NCBI GenBank assembly: GCA_913043285.1 | Contig: CAJWML010000009.1 | Location: forward strand, 93,509 to 157,508 | Length of the DNA stretch: 64,000 nucleotides | Reading direction: 5' to 3' | DNA from: CAKZNE01 sp002695025 | Lineage (GTDB): Bacteria > Bacteroidota > Bacteroidia > Flavobacteriales > Schleiferiaceae | In this document: positions 10,188 through 18,917 of the stretch, piece by piece | Layout of the letters: each line of letters begins with the position of its first letter | How positions within the stretch are numbered: position 1 is the first letter of the stretch | Notes under the pieces: generated by a model | What the model was told of the DNA's origin: nothing | Database searches by the model: none | The model's input: the letters and a program-made list of their open reading frames with translations, nothing else | Translations under genes and position numbers: made by a program

Positions 10188-11600
10188 ATGAAAAAGTATA
10201 TCCAATCCATCCTTACCGCCCTGGTGCTCGCTCCTATTTTAAGCGTAGCTCAAAGTCCTTCCTGCTATGTCACAAAAAACAATATGTCCGGTGGAAGTTT
10301 TGGCGGTTTCACTACTTCCATACAGTCTGTAAATTGTAACAATGGCGGAAGCTCCTACACCATTACGCTGAGAATTGCCAATAATGGTTGTTCCGGTGGT
10401 CCGTGTAAAGAACTTTCACACCTCTCCGTAGAGGCTGATGCAGGCACTTATTCCAATATTAGTGTGAGCAATGTATCCGGCAATATGTCCTATGGAAGTA
10501 TAGCCAATGGTCCTGACCTGGGACAGGACCCTTTCCAGGGCTTTAAAGTGGATAACACCTCCAACTTTGGCGATGGTAAAAGCGGAGTATTTACCATAAC
10601 CTATACTTTAACTTCTTTACAAGATCAGCAGGTACTCGCCAAAGCAGGTCAGTATAAGTTTATTGCCAGCTTTAGCGTTGCCAACTTCCAGAGTGTTATG
10701 AACTGTAACTCCACTGCCTGTATTACCGATAGTGACGGTGATGGGGTGGCCGATGCCCAGGACGACTATCCTAACGATGGCAGCCGCGCTTTCAACAACT
10801 TCTTCCCGGCCGGAAGCAATGGAACAGTAGCTTACGAAGATCTATGGCCCGCTAAAGGTGATTTTGACCTGAACGACCTGGTGCTAAACTATCGCTTTAA
10901 TACGGTTACCAACGCCAGCAACAATGTAGTGGAGATCATCGGTACTTTCACCATCCGTTCTTTCGGAGCTTCCTACAATAACGGTTTTGGTTTCCAGCTA
11001 CCCAATACTAATTTGAATACTGCCGATGTTACCGTAACCGGATTCTCTCTTAACCGAGCTTATATAACCCTGGATGGCAATGGCTGGGAAACCGGTCAGA
11101 ACAAGCCCACTGTTATTGTATATGACAATACCTATGATCATATGCCCTGGCCTGGTGGAGGTATTGGTGTAAACACTGATCCTAACGGCACCTATGTTCA
11201 ACCAGCCACCTTCACCATTACCATGACCTTTAACAGTGGATCATATACTGCTGCGCAGGTAGGTATTGAAAACTTTAATCCTTTCCTTATCGTAAACCAG
11301 AACCGTAGCAAGGAAGTGCATCTTCCCAATTTTGCTCCTACTGCCAAGGCAGATCAGTCTTTGTTCGGAACTGTGGATGATGATTCTAACTCCGGTAGCG
11401 GACGCTATTATGTAACTGAAAATAACCTGCCATGGGCCATTAATACCCCGACCGAACTGGAATGGACCAAAGAAAAAGTAGATATCATCAAGGCTTACCA
11501 GCACTTTGAAGCATGGGCCGAAAGTAACGGCCAGCAATACCCTGACTGGTATACTGATCAGAGTGGATATATAGATCAGACGCAATTATACGGCCAATAG
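10188..11600 (+). CDS. LruC domain-containing secreted protein
   Basis: 470 residues with a signal peptide ending LSVAQ. The N-terminal half (about 20-175) is rich in Ser, Gly and Asn with several Cys, and looks like an extracellular beta-domain. From about residue 180 comes a calcium-type DSDGDGVADAQDDYPND motif, then the LruC/DUF4842 signature (SRAFNNFFPA, YEDLWPAKGDFDLNDLVLNYR), and late HLPNFAPT and LPWAINTP segments. LruC was named from a Leptospira outer-membrane lipoprotein; the molecular role is unknown. No type IX sorting domain is visible at the C-terminus, so anchoring may depend on the lipoprotein encoded 30 bases upstream. A strong terminator follows. Confidence 0.88.
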   Translation: MKKYIQSILTALVLAPILSVAQSPSCYVTKNNMSGGSFGGFTTSIQSVNCNNGGSSYTITLRIANNGCSGGPCKELSHLSVEADAGTYSNISVSNVSGNMSYGSIANGPDLGQDPFQGFKVDNTSNFGDGKSGVFTITYTLTSLQDQQVLAKAGQYKFIASFSVANFQSVMNCNSTACITDSDGDGVADAQDDYPNDGSRAFNNFFPAGSNGTVAYEDLWPAKGDFDLNDLVLNYRFNTVTNASNNVVEIIGTFTIRSFGASYNNGFGFQLPNTNLNTADVTVTGFSLNRAYITLDGNGWETGQNKPTVIVYDNTYDHMPWPGGGIGVNTDPNGTYVQPATFTITMTFNSGSYTAAQVGIENFNPFLIVNQNRSKEVHLPNFAPTAKADQSLFGTVDDDSNSGSGRYYVTENNLPWAINTPTELEWTKEKVDIIKAYQHFEAWAESNGQQYPDWYTDQSGYIDQTQLYGQ

Positions 11601-11640
11601 ACCTGAAAGATTTGAGTTAGAAATGAGAGTAGAGAGAAAA

Positions 11641-11670
11641 GGCTCCCTGGATTTCCGGGAGCCTTTTTTT
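11641..11670 (+). terminator. Rho-independent terminator after the LruC gene
   Basis: GGCTCCC (11641-11647) pairs perfectly with GGGAGCC (11657-11663), followed by seven T. It closes the two-gene lipoprotein/LruC unit. Confidence 0.9.
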
Positions 11671-11725
11671 ATTTCGTATTACGGGCAACTCTTAGTACCT
11701 TACCTACTCTAATCCATATTTTCCT

Positions 11726-12316
11726 ATGCACAGACTAACTATATTCCTCTTTACCGCCTTGCTGTTTTTCTCTGGAAACGGATATGCCCAGGATAAACAG
11801 GAACCCGAAGCTGGTGATATCATCCGGCAACTTAAAGAATCATTCATCCTGGTTCGCCTGCAAACCTCTGAACGTAAGATCAATATGCTCAAGGAAAGAG
11901 GTATGGAAAAGGAAGCCGAGGAGGCTGTAAACCAGCAACACCAGGAAAATAAGGAGATCATGCTATCCTTTGAGGAAACCTTTGATTTTTGTCCGGTTTA
12001 TTTCTTTTACGCGGCAAACTCTGAGGCTATTCGCGAAGGTCAATTAGAAGGTAACGTCTTTAATAGCCGGCAGGAACTGATAGAAGGGTCTAAACTCAAC
12101 ACCCGTCCGTTTTTTACGGCTGAGTTTGCGGAAACCGAAAAACTGGGTATCAGCGGGTTTATACTTATGGACCAGTTTATGGTGCCCCTGGAGCCTCCTT
12201 TTCCGTACTTCGAACGTAAGTACATTTTCTTTTCACTTATTGAGCAAAGCAAGGCCCGCATTTCCGAACGTTACAACGCGAGGCTCAAAGCTTTTTATGA
12301 GAAACACCTTAATTAA
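11726..12316 (+). CDS. Exported protein of unknown function
   Basis: 196 residues. A clear signal peptide ends GNGYAQ, then an acidic/basic, mostly helical region (about 25-85) with IRQLKESFILVRLQTS and a stretch rich in Glu, Gln and Lys (MEKEAEEAVNQQHQENKE). The second half is mixed, with FCPVYFFYA and FPYFERKYIFFS. A single Cys follows the signal. I do not recognise a family or catalytic motif. It stands alone between a terminator and a convergent gene, so context gives no help. The reading frame is convincing: clean signal peptide, codon use like its neighbours, no overlap. Confidence 0.75.
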   Translation: MHRLTIFLFTALLFFSGNGYAQDKQEPEAGDIIRQLKESFILVRLQTSERKINMLKERGMEKEAEEAVNQQHQENKEIMLSFEETFDFCPVYFFYAANSEAIREGQLEGNVFNSRQELIEGSKLNTRPFFTAEFAETEKLGISGFILMDQFMVPLEPPFPYFERKYIFFSLIEQSKARISERYNARLKAFYEKHLN

Positions 12317-12371
12317 TTTCCTTCACCCGGCTGGTGTATGGTATCCGCTGAGCACAAGTTCAGCCTAAAAC

Positions 12372-12390
12372 ACTATAACTCCGTTATAGT
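12372..12390. terminator. Perfect hairpin between convergent genes (possible bidirectional terminator)
   Basis: ACTATAAC (12372-12379) and GTTATAGT (12383-12390) form a perfect 8-bp stem with a 3-nt loop. It spans the stop codon of the minus-strand DUF6745-like gene (12384-12386). There is no strong T run on either side, so termination is only a suggestion. Confidence 0.35.
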
Positions 12391-13247
12391 CCAATACCCA
12401 GTTTTTCCTGCATACAGCGTTTTCTTTCCACGTCACGTTCCTGCATCACTTCCTCTTGCTTAATGGTTTCAGGATACTCTATCAACCGTTTAAAAACTTT
12501 TACCCCGTGCCAATGGTACAGCGCATAATCTCCTTCCCATAACAGGGAAGGTCCGGTTTCATTATGTAAGTATAAGGTTTCATCAGTCTTTATAAGCTGC
12601 GGCAAGGGACACCAAAGCACCATATCCCTGGTAAGAAAGGCATACATCAGGCCCTTGTCTACTGCATCTGCCAATAAGTTAAAATAATCCTTCACCCTGG
12701 CGGAGGCCCGGTCCAAAAGTAGCCTTTGAGCATTTATCCAAACCCGATCCCTGAATGTGGGGTGAAAAGCCCAATCGATGAATTTGAGGCCCATACAATT
12801 TAATTTGGAGGTAAGATCTAGCTGTATTTCCGTTTCCAAATCGCGTACAAAAGGACTTAAAACCTTCATACGTTTACCTATTTCCGTTGCATCCTGCGCC
12901 AGCCTGCTTACCTCGCCCGCCACCTTACCGGTTACCCATTCCCAAACCCATTGATTCATCGCTGTGGTGTTTACCTGTGGCTCATGCAGGGTTTTGTAAA
13001 ACGCTGCATAAGAATTGTAAAACGACATAGAGGGGGCCCGGCTTTCAGGTTCTGAAATCAGGTTTATAGCAATTTGCAGGTCCAGGGGGTTCCGGAAGTC
13101 AAATACCTCGGGTATTTCCAGTCCACATGCCTCGTATAAGCGGAAGAGGATATCCTTCAGCGCATCGCTATTCTGTTTATGAGTGATATCCAGGTAATGG
13201 GGAAACGAAAATTGCTGTGAAATGTATTCGGGCTTGTTCATTCTCAA
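12384..13247 (-). CDS. DUF6745-like protein
   Basis: 287 residues, no signal peptide or membrane helix. The last third contains LYLHNETGPSLLWEGDYALY followed by HWHGVKV, and then an ETIKQEEVMQERDVERKRCM tail. This matches the pattern I know from DUF6745 proteins (H.E.GPA..W.DG..LY.WHG, then an ITVE..EA..N.E.RR.M-like end). The N-terminal two thirds are helical and not recognisable. The function of the family is unknown; it often occurs with repeat proteins. Transcribed in the same direction as the two small genes upstream (gap about 26 bases), possibly one transcript. A second in-frame Met at residue 3 is an equally good start. Confidence 0.7.
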   Translation of the reverse strand: MRMNKPEYISQQFSFPHYLDITHKQNSDALKDILFRLYEACGLEIPEVFDFRNPLDLQIAINLISEPESRAPSMSFYNSYAAFYKTLHEPQVNTTAMNQWVWEWVTGKVAGEVSRLAQDATEIGKRMKVLSPFVRDLETEIQLDLTSKLNCMGLKFIDWAFHPTFRDRVWINAQRLLLDRASARVKDYFNLLADAVDKGLMYAFLTRDMVLWCPLPQLIKTDETLYLHNETGPSLLWEGDYALYHWHGVKVFKRLIEYPETIKQEEVMQERDVERKRCMQEKLGIGL

Positions 13248-13273
13248 TAAGTCGGTAAGGTACGTTGGTCTTT

Positions 13274-13666
13274 TTAAAGGTTTCCTGCGTTCAGGTGCTG
13301 CCTGTTCCAGAGAGCATTCCCCTGGCGGTTTCCAAACTTAAGGAACATCAAAGCCCCGGAAGTATAGGCAAGCACATCCCATGGATCTGAAAAATGTCGT
13401 TGATCCCAAATGGGCAATAATACTTCAAAAAGTATACTGTACCAGGCCACAAAAAAGATCACATTCCAAAGGGAAAAGCGGTAAGTTGTAGTACGGTAGG
13501 TAAGCTGCTGCTGTATGGTAAGGGCAAAGCCCAGTACTATTCCCGGGCACAATATGTCATCCAGGTAACTATGGACAAAGGGAATAATGTAACCGGCCTT
13601 TTCAATCAGTTGGTTTATCACAAAAAGTGAACTACAGAGCCAGAAGAAGAATGAAAACCCGAGCAT
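13274..13666 (-). CDS. Small integral membrane protein, unknown
   Basis: 130 residues with about four hydrophobic segments (near 1-18, 25-50, 66-85 and 100-115) and little soluble sequence. A YLDDILCPGIVLGFAL segment and a DPWDVLAYTSGALMF segment stand out; the second resembles the DP.D...Y..G motif seen in VanZ-like and related small membrane proteins, but I cannot assign a family. Its ATG overlaps the TAA of the preceding zinc-ribbon gene by one base (TAATG), so the two are very likely translated together. Confidence 0.7.
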   Translation of the reverse strand: MLGFSFFFWLCSSLFVINQLIEKAGYIIPFVHSYLDDILCPGIVLGFALTIQQQLTYRTTTYRFSLWNVIFFVAWYSILFEVLLPIWDQRHFSDPWDVLAYTSGALMFLKFGNRQGNALWNRQHLNAGNL

Positions 13667-13935
13667 TAGTGTACCGTTGAAGAAGCTATCATAGCCAGGA
13701 AGGTGATGATCATAAAAAACACCAACTGCCCGAAGCGAAAAACGGATTTATACATTTTTACAAACCAGTGATCATCCGCATGGATCTGGATAAAAGGGAT
13801 CTTCATACCCTCTGCTTTTTTGAGCTGTTCGCGTTCAGCATGGTACGCCTCGTTAAGTATACCACCGCAATAATTACACTTTTCCAGCTTACCGTTAGTC
13901 CAAAAGCCACAGTGCTCACACTTGCTTTCCTTCAT
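13666..13935 (-). CDS. Zinc-ribbon membrane-anchored small protein
   Basis: 89 residues from the ATG at 13935; a TTG at 13944 would add three. CEHCGF near the start and CNYCGG about 16 residues later form a zinc-ribbon. A charged linker with HADDHWF follows, then one C-terminal membrane helix (about 65-85, FGQLVFFMIITFLAM). The pattern suggests a cytosolic zinc domain tethered to the inner membrane, perhaps an accessory to the membrane protein encoded next (1-nt overlap). No catalytic motif seen. Divergent from the HMG-CoA reductase gene across a gap of about 80 bases. Confidence 0.7.
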   Translation of the reverse strand: MKESKCEHCGFWTNGKLEKCNYCGGILNEAYHAEREQLKKAEGMKIPFIQIHADDHWFVKMYKSVFRFGQLVFFMIITFLAMIASSTVH

Positions 13936-13990
13936 TTTTAACAAAAGTTTGACACAACAAAATAAAATAATAAAGGGTTAAAGGCCTTTG

Positions 13991-13998
13991 TATATTTG
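13991..13998 (+). promoter_or_regulatory. Bacteroidota -7 element for HMG-CoA reductase gene
   Basis: TATATTTG matches TAnnTTTG and lies 18 bases before the ATG at 14017. No good TTTG is seen at the right distance upstream, so only the -7 box is supported. It argues against the in-frame upstream start at 13996, which lies inside it. Confidence 0.5.
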
Positions 13999-14016
13999 TA
14001 TTTTAAATATCAGAGC

Positions 14017-15369
14017 ATGAGCGACAAAAGGATAAAAGGGTTTTCCAGGCTTTCCAAAGAGGCTAAAATAGAATGGCTGGTTGGTAATTATTTTGACCAC
14101 CAGGAGAAAGCCTTTGAAACTCTTAAAACCTATTGGAATTCAGACACAAAGCTTCAAAAGCTCCATGATGAATTCATAGAGAATACCATCTCTAATTTTT
14201 ACACTCCCTACGGAGTAGCACCTAATTTTATGGTAGATGGCAAGATGTTTACCCTGCCCATGGCTATAGAGGAAAGCTCGGTAGTAGCAGCAGCTTCCAA
14301 AAGCGCCAGTTTCTGGCTGGAACGCGGAGGCTTTAAAACCACCATCGTTTCTACCGTAAAGATTGGCCACGTTCATTTCATCTATGAAGGCGATCATGAA
14401 AAACTGCAATCTTTCTTTGAGGAAATTAAAGAACGGTTTTACGAAGACACATCCTCTATAACGGCAAATATGCAGGCCCGTGGTGGCGGTATCCTGGATA
14501 TCCGTTTGGTGAACCGCACGGAAGCCATGGATGATTATTACCAATTGGAAGCCCGCTTTGAAACCTGCGATTCCATGGGGGCTAATTTCATTAATTCCTG
14601 CCTGGAACAATTCTCCAAAACCCTGACGCAATCCATTGCAGAAGCCGATACTTTTACGGAAGCTGAAAAGAATGTACAGGTGGTTATGTGCATACTCAGT
14701 AATTATACACCGGAATGCCTCGTTCGCTCTGAGGTTTCATGTCCGGTCGCTGAGCTGGAAGACGGTTCAGGGGTAAGTCCTGAAGAGTTTGCCACCAAAT
14801 TCAAGAGAGCCGTACGCATTGCCGAGATCGAGCCTTACCGGGCTACCACCCATAATAAGGGGATTATGAACGGTATAGACGCGGTAGTTATCGCCACAGG
14901 AAATGATTTCCGCGCCATTGAAGCCGCCTGTCATACTTATGCGTCACGTTCCGGTCACTACACCAGCCTCTCTCATTGTGAGGTGAAGGACGGTATTTTC
15001 CGTTTCTGGATAGAGGTTCCCCTGGCCTTAGGCACCGTAGGGGGATTAACCACCCTCCATCCATTGGTTAAGTTCTCACTGGAAATGCTGGATAAACCAT
15101 CCGCCACCGAGCTGATGTCCATCATAGCCAGTTCCGGTCTGGCACAGAACTTTGCGGCCCTGCGTGCTCTGGTAACCACCGGCATCCAAAAAGGACACAT
15201 GAAAATGCACCTCCTCAATATCCTGAACCAACTGGAAGCAACGGAAGAGGAAAAAGCCATTATTGTGGATCATTTTAAGCATAATACCGTATCCTACAGC
15301 GCTGCCGTTCAGAAATTCTGTGAAGTACGAGGTATAGAAAAGCCGCAGGTAACCCTCAAAAAACCTTGA
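14017..15369 (+). CDS. mvaA: Hydroxymethylglutaryl-CoA reductase, class II (degradative-type family)
   Basis: Interconverts HMG-CoA and mevalonate, the committed step of the mevalonate isoprenoid route; class II members often use NADH. 450 residues. Visible family features: GFSRLSKEAKIEWL at the start; AIEESSVVAAASK (catalytic Glu); ARGGGILDIR; HNKGIMNGIDAV (catalytic Lys) with ATGNDFRA (Asp); GTVGGLTTLHPLVKF; and GHMKMHL (the catalytic His of the flap). The start at 14017 is chosen because the earlier in-frame start overlaps a promoter element. The next gene, a GHMP kinase, begins six bases after the stop, so the two form an operon. Together with idi (24737-25264) this shows a mevalonate pathway feeding carotenoids. 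Confidence 0.95.
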   Translation: MSDKRIKGFSRLSKEAKIEWLVGNYFDHQEKAFETLKTYWNSDTKLQKLHDEFIENTISNFYTPYGVAPNFMVDGKMFTLPMAIEESSVVAAASKSASFWLERGGFKTTIVSTVKIGHVHFIYEGDHEKLQSFFEEIKERFYEDTSSITANMQARGGGILDIRLVNRTEAMDDYYQLEARFETCDSMGANFINSCLEQFSKTLTQSIAEADTFTEAEKNVQVVMCILSNYTPECLVRSEVSCPVAELEDGSGVSPEEFATKFKRAVRIAEIEPYRATTHNKGIMNGIDAVVIATGNDFRAIEAACHTYASRSGHYTSLSHCEVKDGIFRFWIEVPLALGTVGGLTTLHPLVKFSLEMLDKPSATELMSIIASSGLAQNFAALRALVTTGIQKGHMKMHLLNILNQLEATEEEKAIIVDHFKHNTVSYSAAVQKFCEVRGIEKPQVTLKKP

Positions 15370-15375
15370 TCCGGT

Positions 15376-16269
15376 TTGGAATACAGAGCTCATGGTAAAT
15401 TACTACTAAGCGCTGAATATGCCGTTTTGCTGGGTGCGAGGGCCTTGGCCCTCCCCACCTCCTACGGTCAAATCCTCGTGGAAGAAAATTCCGGGAAACC
15501 CGGCCTGGAGTGGGTAAGCTATGATCATGAAGATCAACCCTGGTTCAAAGCGGTATTTGATGCTGAAATGAATATCCTCTCCACTTCGGACACTTCCAAA
15601 TGCCTGTATCTTCAAAACCTTATCATTAAAGCCTGCGCAGCTGGAAAAGCCCAGGATCTTTCCGGCATCAGGCTAAGCACCAGGCTCGAATTCCCCTCTG
15701 ACTGGGGTTTAGGCAGCAGCAGCACTTTGGTTCACCTGGTGGCTCAATGGGCGCAAGCTGATCCTATGGAACTCTTTTTTGAAACCAGTACAGGAAGCGG
15801 TTATGATGTGGCCTGTGCAGGCACTGAAAAACCCATAATTTACCGGCTGGAGAATGGAAAAGGCCAATGGGAACCCACCGAACTTCCTGCGGTTTTTGGT
15901 CAGGCCCATTTTATACACCTTAATCAAAAGCAACGCAGTGCCCCGGAAGTGAAACGCTTTTTGCATTCATCTACCTACAACAGCGAAGCATTAACCAAGC
16001 AAATATCCCGCATTACCGAAGCTTTTTTAAAGGCCGGCACCGAAGGTGAACTAGCCGACCTGATGCAACAACACGAGGATATAATAAGCCCGGCCCTGGA
16101 ATTAAAACCGGTCAAAGAACTATTATTCCCCGATTTTGATGGGGCCATAAAATCACTCGGTGCCTGGGGAGGAGATTTCATAATGGCACTGGGGTCACAA
16201 ACCCGCAAATATTTCCAACAAAAAGGCTATTCTACTATCCTGAAGCTGGAACAGCTTGCAGCTTCCTAG
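15376..16269 (+). CDS. GYDIA-family GHMP kinase (probable mevalonate-pathway kinase)
   Basis: A small-molecule kinase of the GHMP (galacto/homoserine/mevalonate/phosphomevalonate) fold. The start is TTG at 15376, giving MEYRAHGKLLLSAEYAVLLG, the standard N-terminal strand. The ATP loop is DWGLGSSSTL, and TGSGYDVACAG gives the subfamily its GYD(I/V)A name. A C-terminal Gly-rich loop appears as GAWGGDFIMAL. 297 residues, slightly short for mevalonate kinase. Located six bases after HMG-CoA reductase, so it probably phosphorylates mevalonate or phosphomevalonate. The exact substrate is inference, since this subfamily is not, to my knowledge, well characterised. Confidence 0.85.
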   Translation: MEYRAHGKLLLSAEYAVLLGARALALPTSYGQILVEENSGKPGLEWVSYDHEDQPWFKAVFDAEMNILSTSDTSKCLYLQNLIIKACAAGKAQDLSGIRLSTRLEFPSDWGLGSSSTLVHLVAQWAQADPMELFFETSTGSGYDVACAGTEKPIIYRLENGKGQWEPTELPAVFGQAHFIHLNQKQRSAPEVKRFLHSSTYNSEALTKQISRITEAFLKAGTEGELADLMQQHEDIISPALELKPVKELLFPDFDGAIKSLGAWGGDFIMALGSQTRKYFQQKGYSTILKLEQLAAS

Positions 16270-16341
16270 TTTTAAAGCACATAAGTTTTTCTTTTCCTCT
16301 TTTTAATCCTTACATTTAAGATTGAAAAACCGGGGCGTTTA

Positions 16342-18540
16342 ATGATCAAAAAACTACTGCTATTTTTTTGCCTGCTTCCTGCCTTTGCGGGATATGCCGC
16401 ACATCTGGTGGGTGGTGAGATCACCTATAAGTGCGTGGGTAATCATAATTATGAAGTTACGTTGATCGTCTACCGGGATTGTTTTTCTTCCGGAGCTGAG
16501 TTTGACCCGCTTGCCTCCATCACCATTTATGATGGTGGCAATAATAGCCTGGTACAGGATTTTGATATACCGATACTTAGCAGTAATAAGTTACCGGTAG
16601 AGGCTCCTACCAATTGCACCACATTACCCCCAACCGTTTGTACCGAAAGAGCAGTTTACCGTTTTACCACACACCTTCCCCCACGTGCCGGGGGATATAT
16701 TATTGCCCACCAGCGCTGTTGCCGGAATGCTACCATCGTTAACGTGCCCAACCCTGATGACTGGGGTTCTACCTACCATGCCACCATCCCTGGCAACGAT
16801 ACCGGCTGTAACAGCAGCCCGGTATTTAACGATACGCCTCCTGTGGTTCTTTGTCTTGATCAACCCCTGCAACTGGATATGTCTGCCTCGGATGCCGATG
16901 GTGACAGTCTATACTATGGGTTGTGTAACCCTTTACACGGAGGTGGAAAGAACAGCACCAGTACCGGCTTTGATTCGCCCAAACCGGATATGGCTGCACC
17001 ACCACCTTATTCACCCGTTTTTTATGCTCCGGGATTTACGCCTCAAAACCCTATTACCTCGGCCAACCCGGTCATGGCTATAAACCCTCATACTGGTATT
17101 CTGAGTGGCCGGCCTACGGCAGTAGGCCAGTATGTATTTGCTATTTGTGTGAGTGAGTACCGCAGTGGTGTGCTGATAAGTACCGTAAGGCGTGATTTCC
17201 AGTTCAACGTATCAGACGCATGCCAGGCTACTATCAGCCAGATGGAGACCCAGCTTATGAATCCTTCTACTTTGTGTGACGGACCGCAACTGAACTTCCA
17301 AAATCTTTCCCGCTTTGCCACTTCATATTTCTGGGATTTTGGTGATCCTCTAACCAATGGAGATACCAGTCGTTTAAAAAACCCTACTTACATTTACCCC
17401 GATACAGGCTCTTATACAGTAACTTTAATAGCCAATCCCGGAGATGTATGTGCCGATACCTCCTATTATACTTTTAAGCTCAACTTTCCGCTGAGTATTT
17501 CCACCACGGTAACGGGAGACGTTTGCTTTGACAAACAATCCTTTATTTTTAATTTGACGGGCGACTTTAGCACAAACGCTAAATACTTCTGGGATTTTGG
17601 AGGGGCTACTGACCAGGGCGCAAACTCCACTGAGGCCAACCCTAAAAACGTCAACTATATTGAACCCGGAAGCTACCCCATCAGTGTTACCGTTGAGGAT
17701 TTTGGTTGTTCAAAACAGATTTTTGATACGGTTGAGGTTTACGCGGACTTAAAATTGCAACATTATGTTCCTGCCCTGAATATTTGTGTTTCAGAACCGG
17801 TGTATTTCCGGGACAGCAGCATCACCGATACTCGTATAGATCCATATCATTACTGGGACTTTGGAGACGGAACAGCTTCCAATGAACCGAGTCCCGTCCA
17901 CACGTATACCGAACCCGGCATATATACCATTGAGCACAGCGTTCAGACTCTTACAGGCTGCAAAGATTCTGTTTTTGAGCGTTTTATAAACCAAATCCAG
18001 GTATATCCCAACCCGGTTTCCCAATTGGACATATACCCGACCACCGTATCCATATTTGATCCTACGGTTAACCTTACCAATTATTCTGAAAATTATGACC
18101 TTACCAGGACTTACCTCCCGGATGGTGAAGTATTGGAAACTTTCGATATGCAGACCATCACCTTTAAGGATACCGGCACCTTTGCCCTGAAGCACGTGGC
18201 TATGAATGATTTTGGTTGCAGGGATTCCAGTATCTACCTGGTAACGGTGGAGGTTCCCCTGAATATTTATATCCCGAACTCCTTTACCCCGAACGGGGAT
18301 GGTATTAACGACATTTTCACCCTGGAAGTCACCGGGAGTGAAAAATTCTCTATCCGCATCTTTAACCGTTGGGGTGAGATGGTTTACGAATCTTTTGATC
18401 CCAAAGAAGGATGGAACGGCCGGATACTAAATTATTTTGAACCCGCTCCGGAGGGCCTGTATACCTACCAGGTAGTGGTACGTACCATCAAACACGCACG
18501 AGATATCAAAAAGCACGGTACCATTACCCTGATACGCTAA
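16342..18540 (+). CDS. PKD-repeat secreted protein with gliding-motility/T9SS type B C-terminal domain
   Basis: 732 residues: a signal peptide ending AGYA, a cadherin-like region with DADGDSLYYG and GRPTAVGQYVF, then several PKD domains (recurrent YFWDFGD/YHYWDFGDGT and Y.PG.Y.I.V forms from about 320 to 560). The last about 90 residues carry the gliding-motility-associated C-terminal signature IPNSFTPNGDGINDIF, RIFNRWGEMVYES and GLYTYQVVV. This end is a type IX secretion signal of the type B class, so the protein is exported across the outer membrane and probably stays at the surface. Role: adhesion or surface structure, by analogy; no enzymatic domain is seen. Confidence 0.92.
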   Translation: MIKKLLLFFCLLPAFAGYAAHLVGGEITYKCVGNHNYEVTLIVYRDCFSSGAEFDPLASITIYDGGNNSLVQDFDIPILSSNKLPVEAPTNCTTLPPTVCTERAVYRFTTHLPPRAGGYIIAHQRCCRNATIVNVPNPDDWGSTYHATIPGNDTGCNSSPVFNDTPPVVLCLDQPLQLDMSASDADGDSLYYGLCNPLHGGGKNSTSTGFDSPKPDMAAPPPYSPVFYAPGFTPQNPITSANPVMAINPHTGILSGRPTAVGQYVFAICVSEYRSGVLISTVRRDFQFNVSDACQATISQMETQLMNPSTLCDGPQLNFQNLSRFATSYFWDFGDPLTNGDTSRLKNPTYIYPDTGSYTVTLIANPGDVCADTSYYTFKLNFPLSISTTVTGDVCFDKQSFIFNLTGDFSTNAKYFWDFGGATDQGANSTEANPKNVNYIEPGSYPISVTVEDFGCSKQIFDTVEVYADLKLQHYVPALNICVSEPVYFRDSSITDTRIDPYHYWDFGDGTASNEPSPVHTYTEPGIYTIEHSVQTLTGCKDSVFERFINQIQVYPNPVSQLDIYPTTVSIFDPTVNLTNYSENYDLTRTYLPDGEVLETFDMQTITFKDTGTFALKHVAMNDFGCRDSSIYLVTVEVPLNIYIPNSFTPNGDGINDIFTLEVTGSEKFSIRIFNRWGEMVYESFDPKEGWNGRILNYFEPAPEGLYTYQVVVRTIKHARDIKKHGTITLIR

Positions 18541-18543
18541 ACC

Positions 18544-18915
18544 TTATGCCCCGGCTTTTTTGTCCAGGATAGCAAATACCAAAAAGCAAAGAGAAATACT
18601 GACGAGGATGTTGAACAGCAGGATACCGTAGTGCCCGCCCTTGTAGAGCATCCAGTTTTCCATGCTGAAAGTGGAAAAGGTACTGAAGCCTCCACAAAAA
18701 CCTACTGCCCAAAACATTTTCCAGTGTATCGGCAGGGTACGCCCTTCGATCATCCAAAGGCTTACGAGTGCCAAAACCGCACTGGCCAGAAAATTAGAGA
18801 TCAGGGTAGCCAAGGGAAAAATAGCATCATACCGGGCATTCGTAAGGAGACGGGAAACCGCAAAACGGGTGACGCTCCCCAAACCTCCTCCTAAAAAAAT
18901 AGCCAACCACTGCAT
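18544..18915 (-). CDS. crcB: CrcB/Fluc fluoride ion channel
   Basis: Exports fluoride as a dual-topology dimer in the inner membrane. 123 residues from the ATG at 18915 (MQWLAIFLGGGLGSVTRF), the normal length. Longer upstream reading frame lies inside the PAP2 gene and is rejected as coding. Four hydrophobic segments, an N-terminal GGGLGSVTR motif, an Asn in ISNFLAS, and the family signature GFCGGFSTFSTFS. The start is two bases after the PAP2 stop, making it the last gene of the adk-obg-PAP2-crcB run. No fluoride riboswitch is visible, which fits its position inside an operon. Confidence 0.92.
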   Translation of the reverse strand: MQWLAIFLGGGLGSVTRFAVSRLLTNARYDAIFPLATLISNFLASAVLALVSLWMIEGRTLPIHWKMFWAVGFCGGFSTFSTFSMENWMLYKGGHYGILLFNILVSISLCFLVFAILDKKAGA

Positions 18916-18917
18916 GC

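Noticed and set aside
18544..18915. Fluoride riboswitch for crcB
   Set aside because: The gene starts two bases after the PAP2 stop, so there is no leader to hold one.
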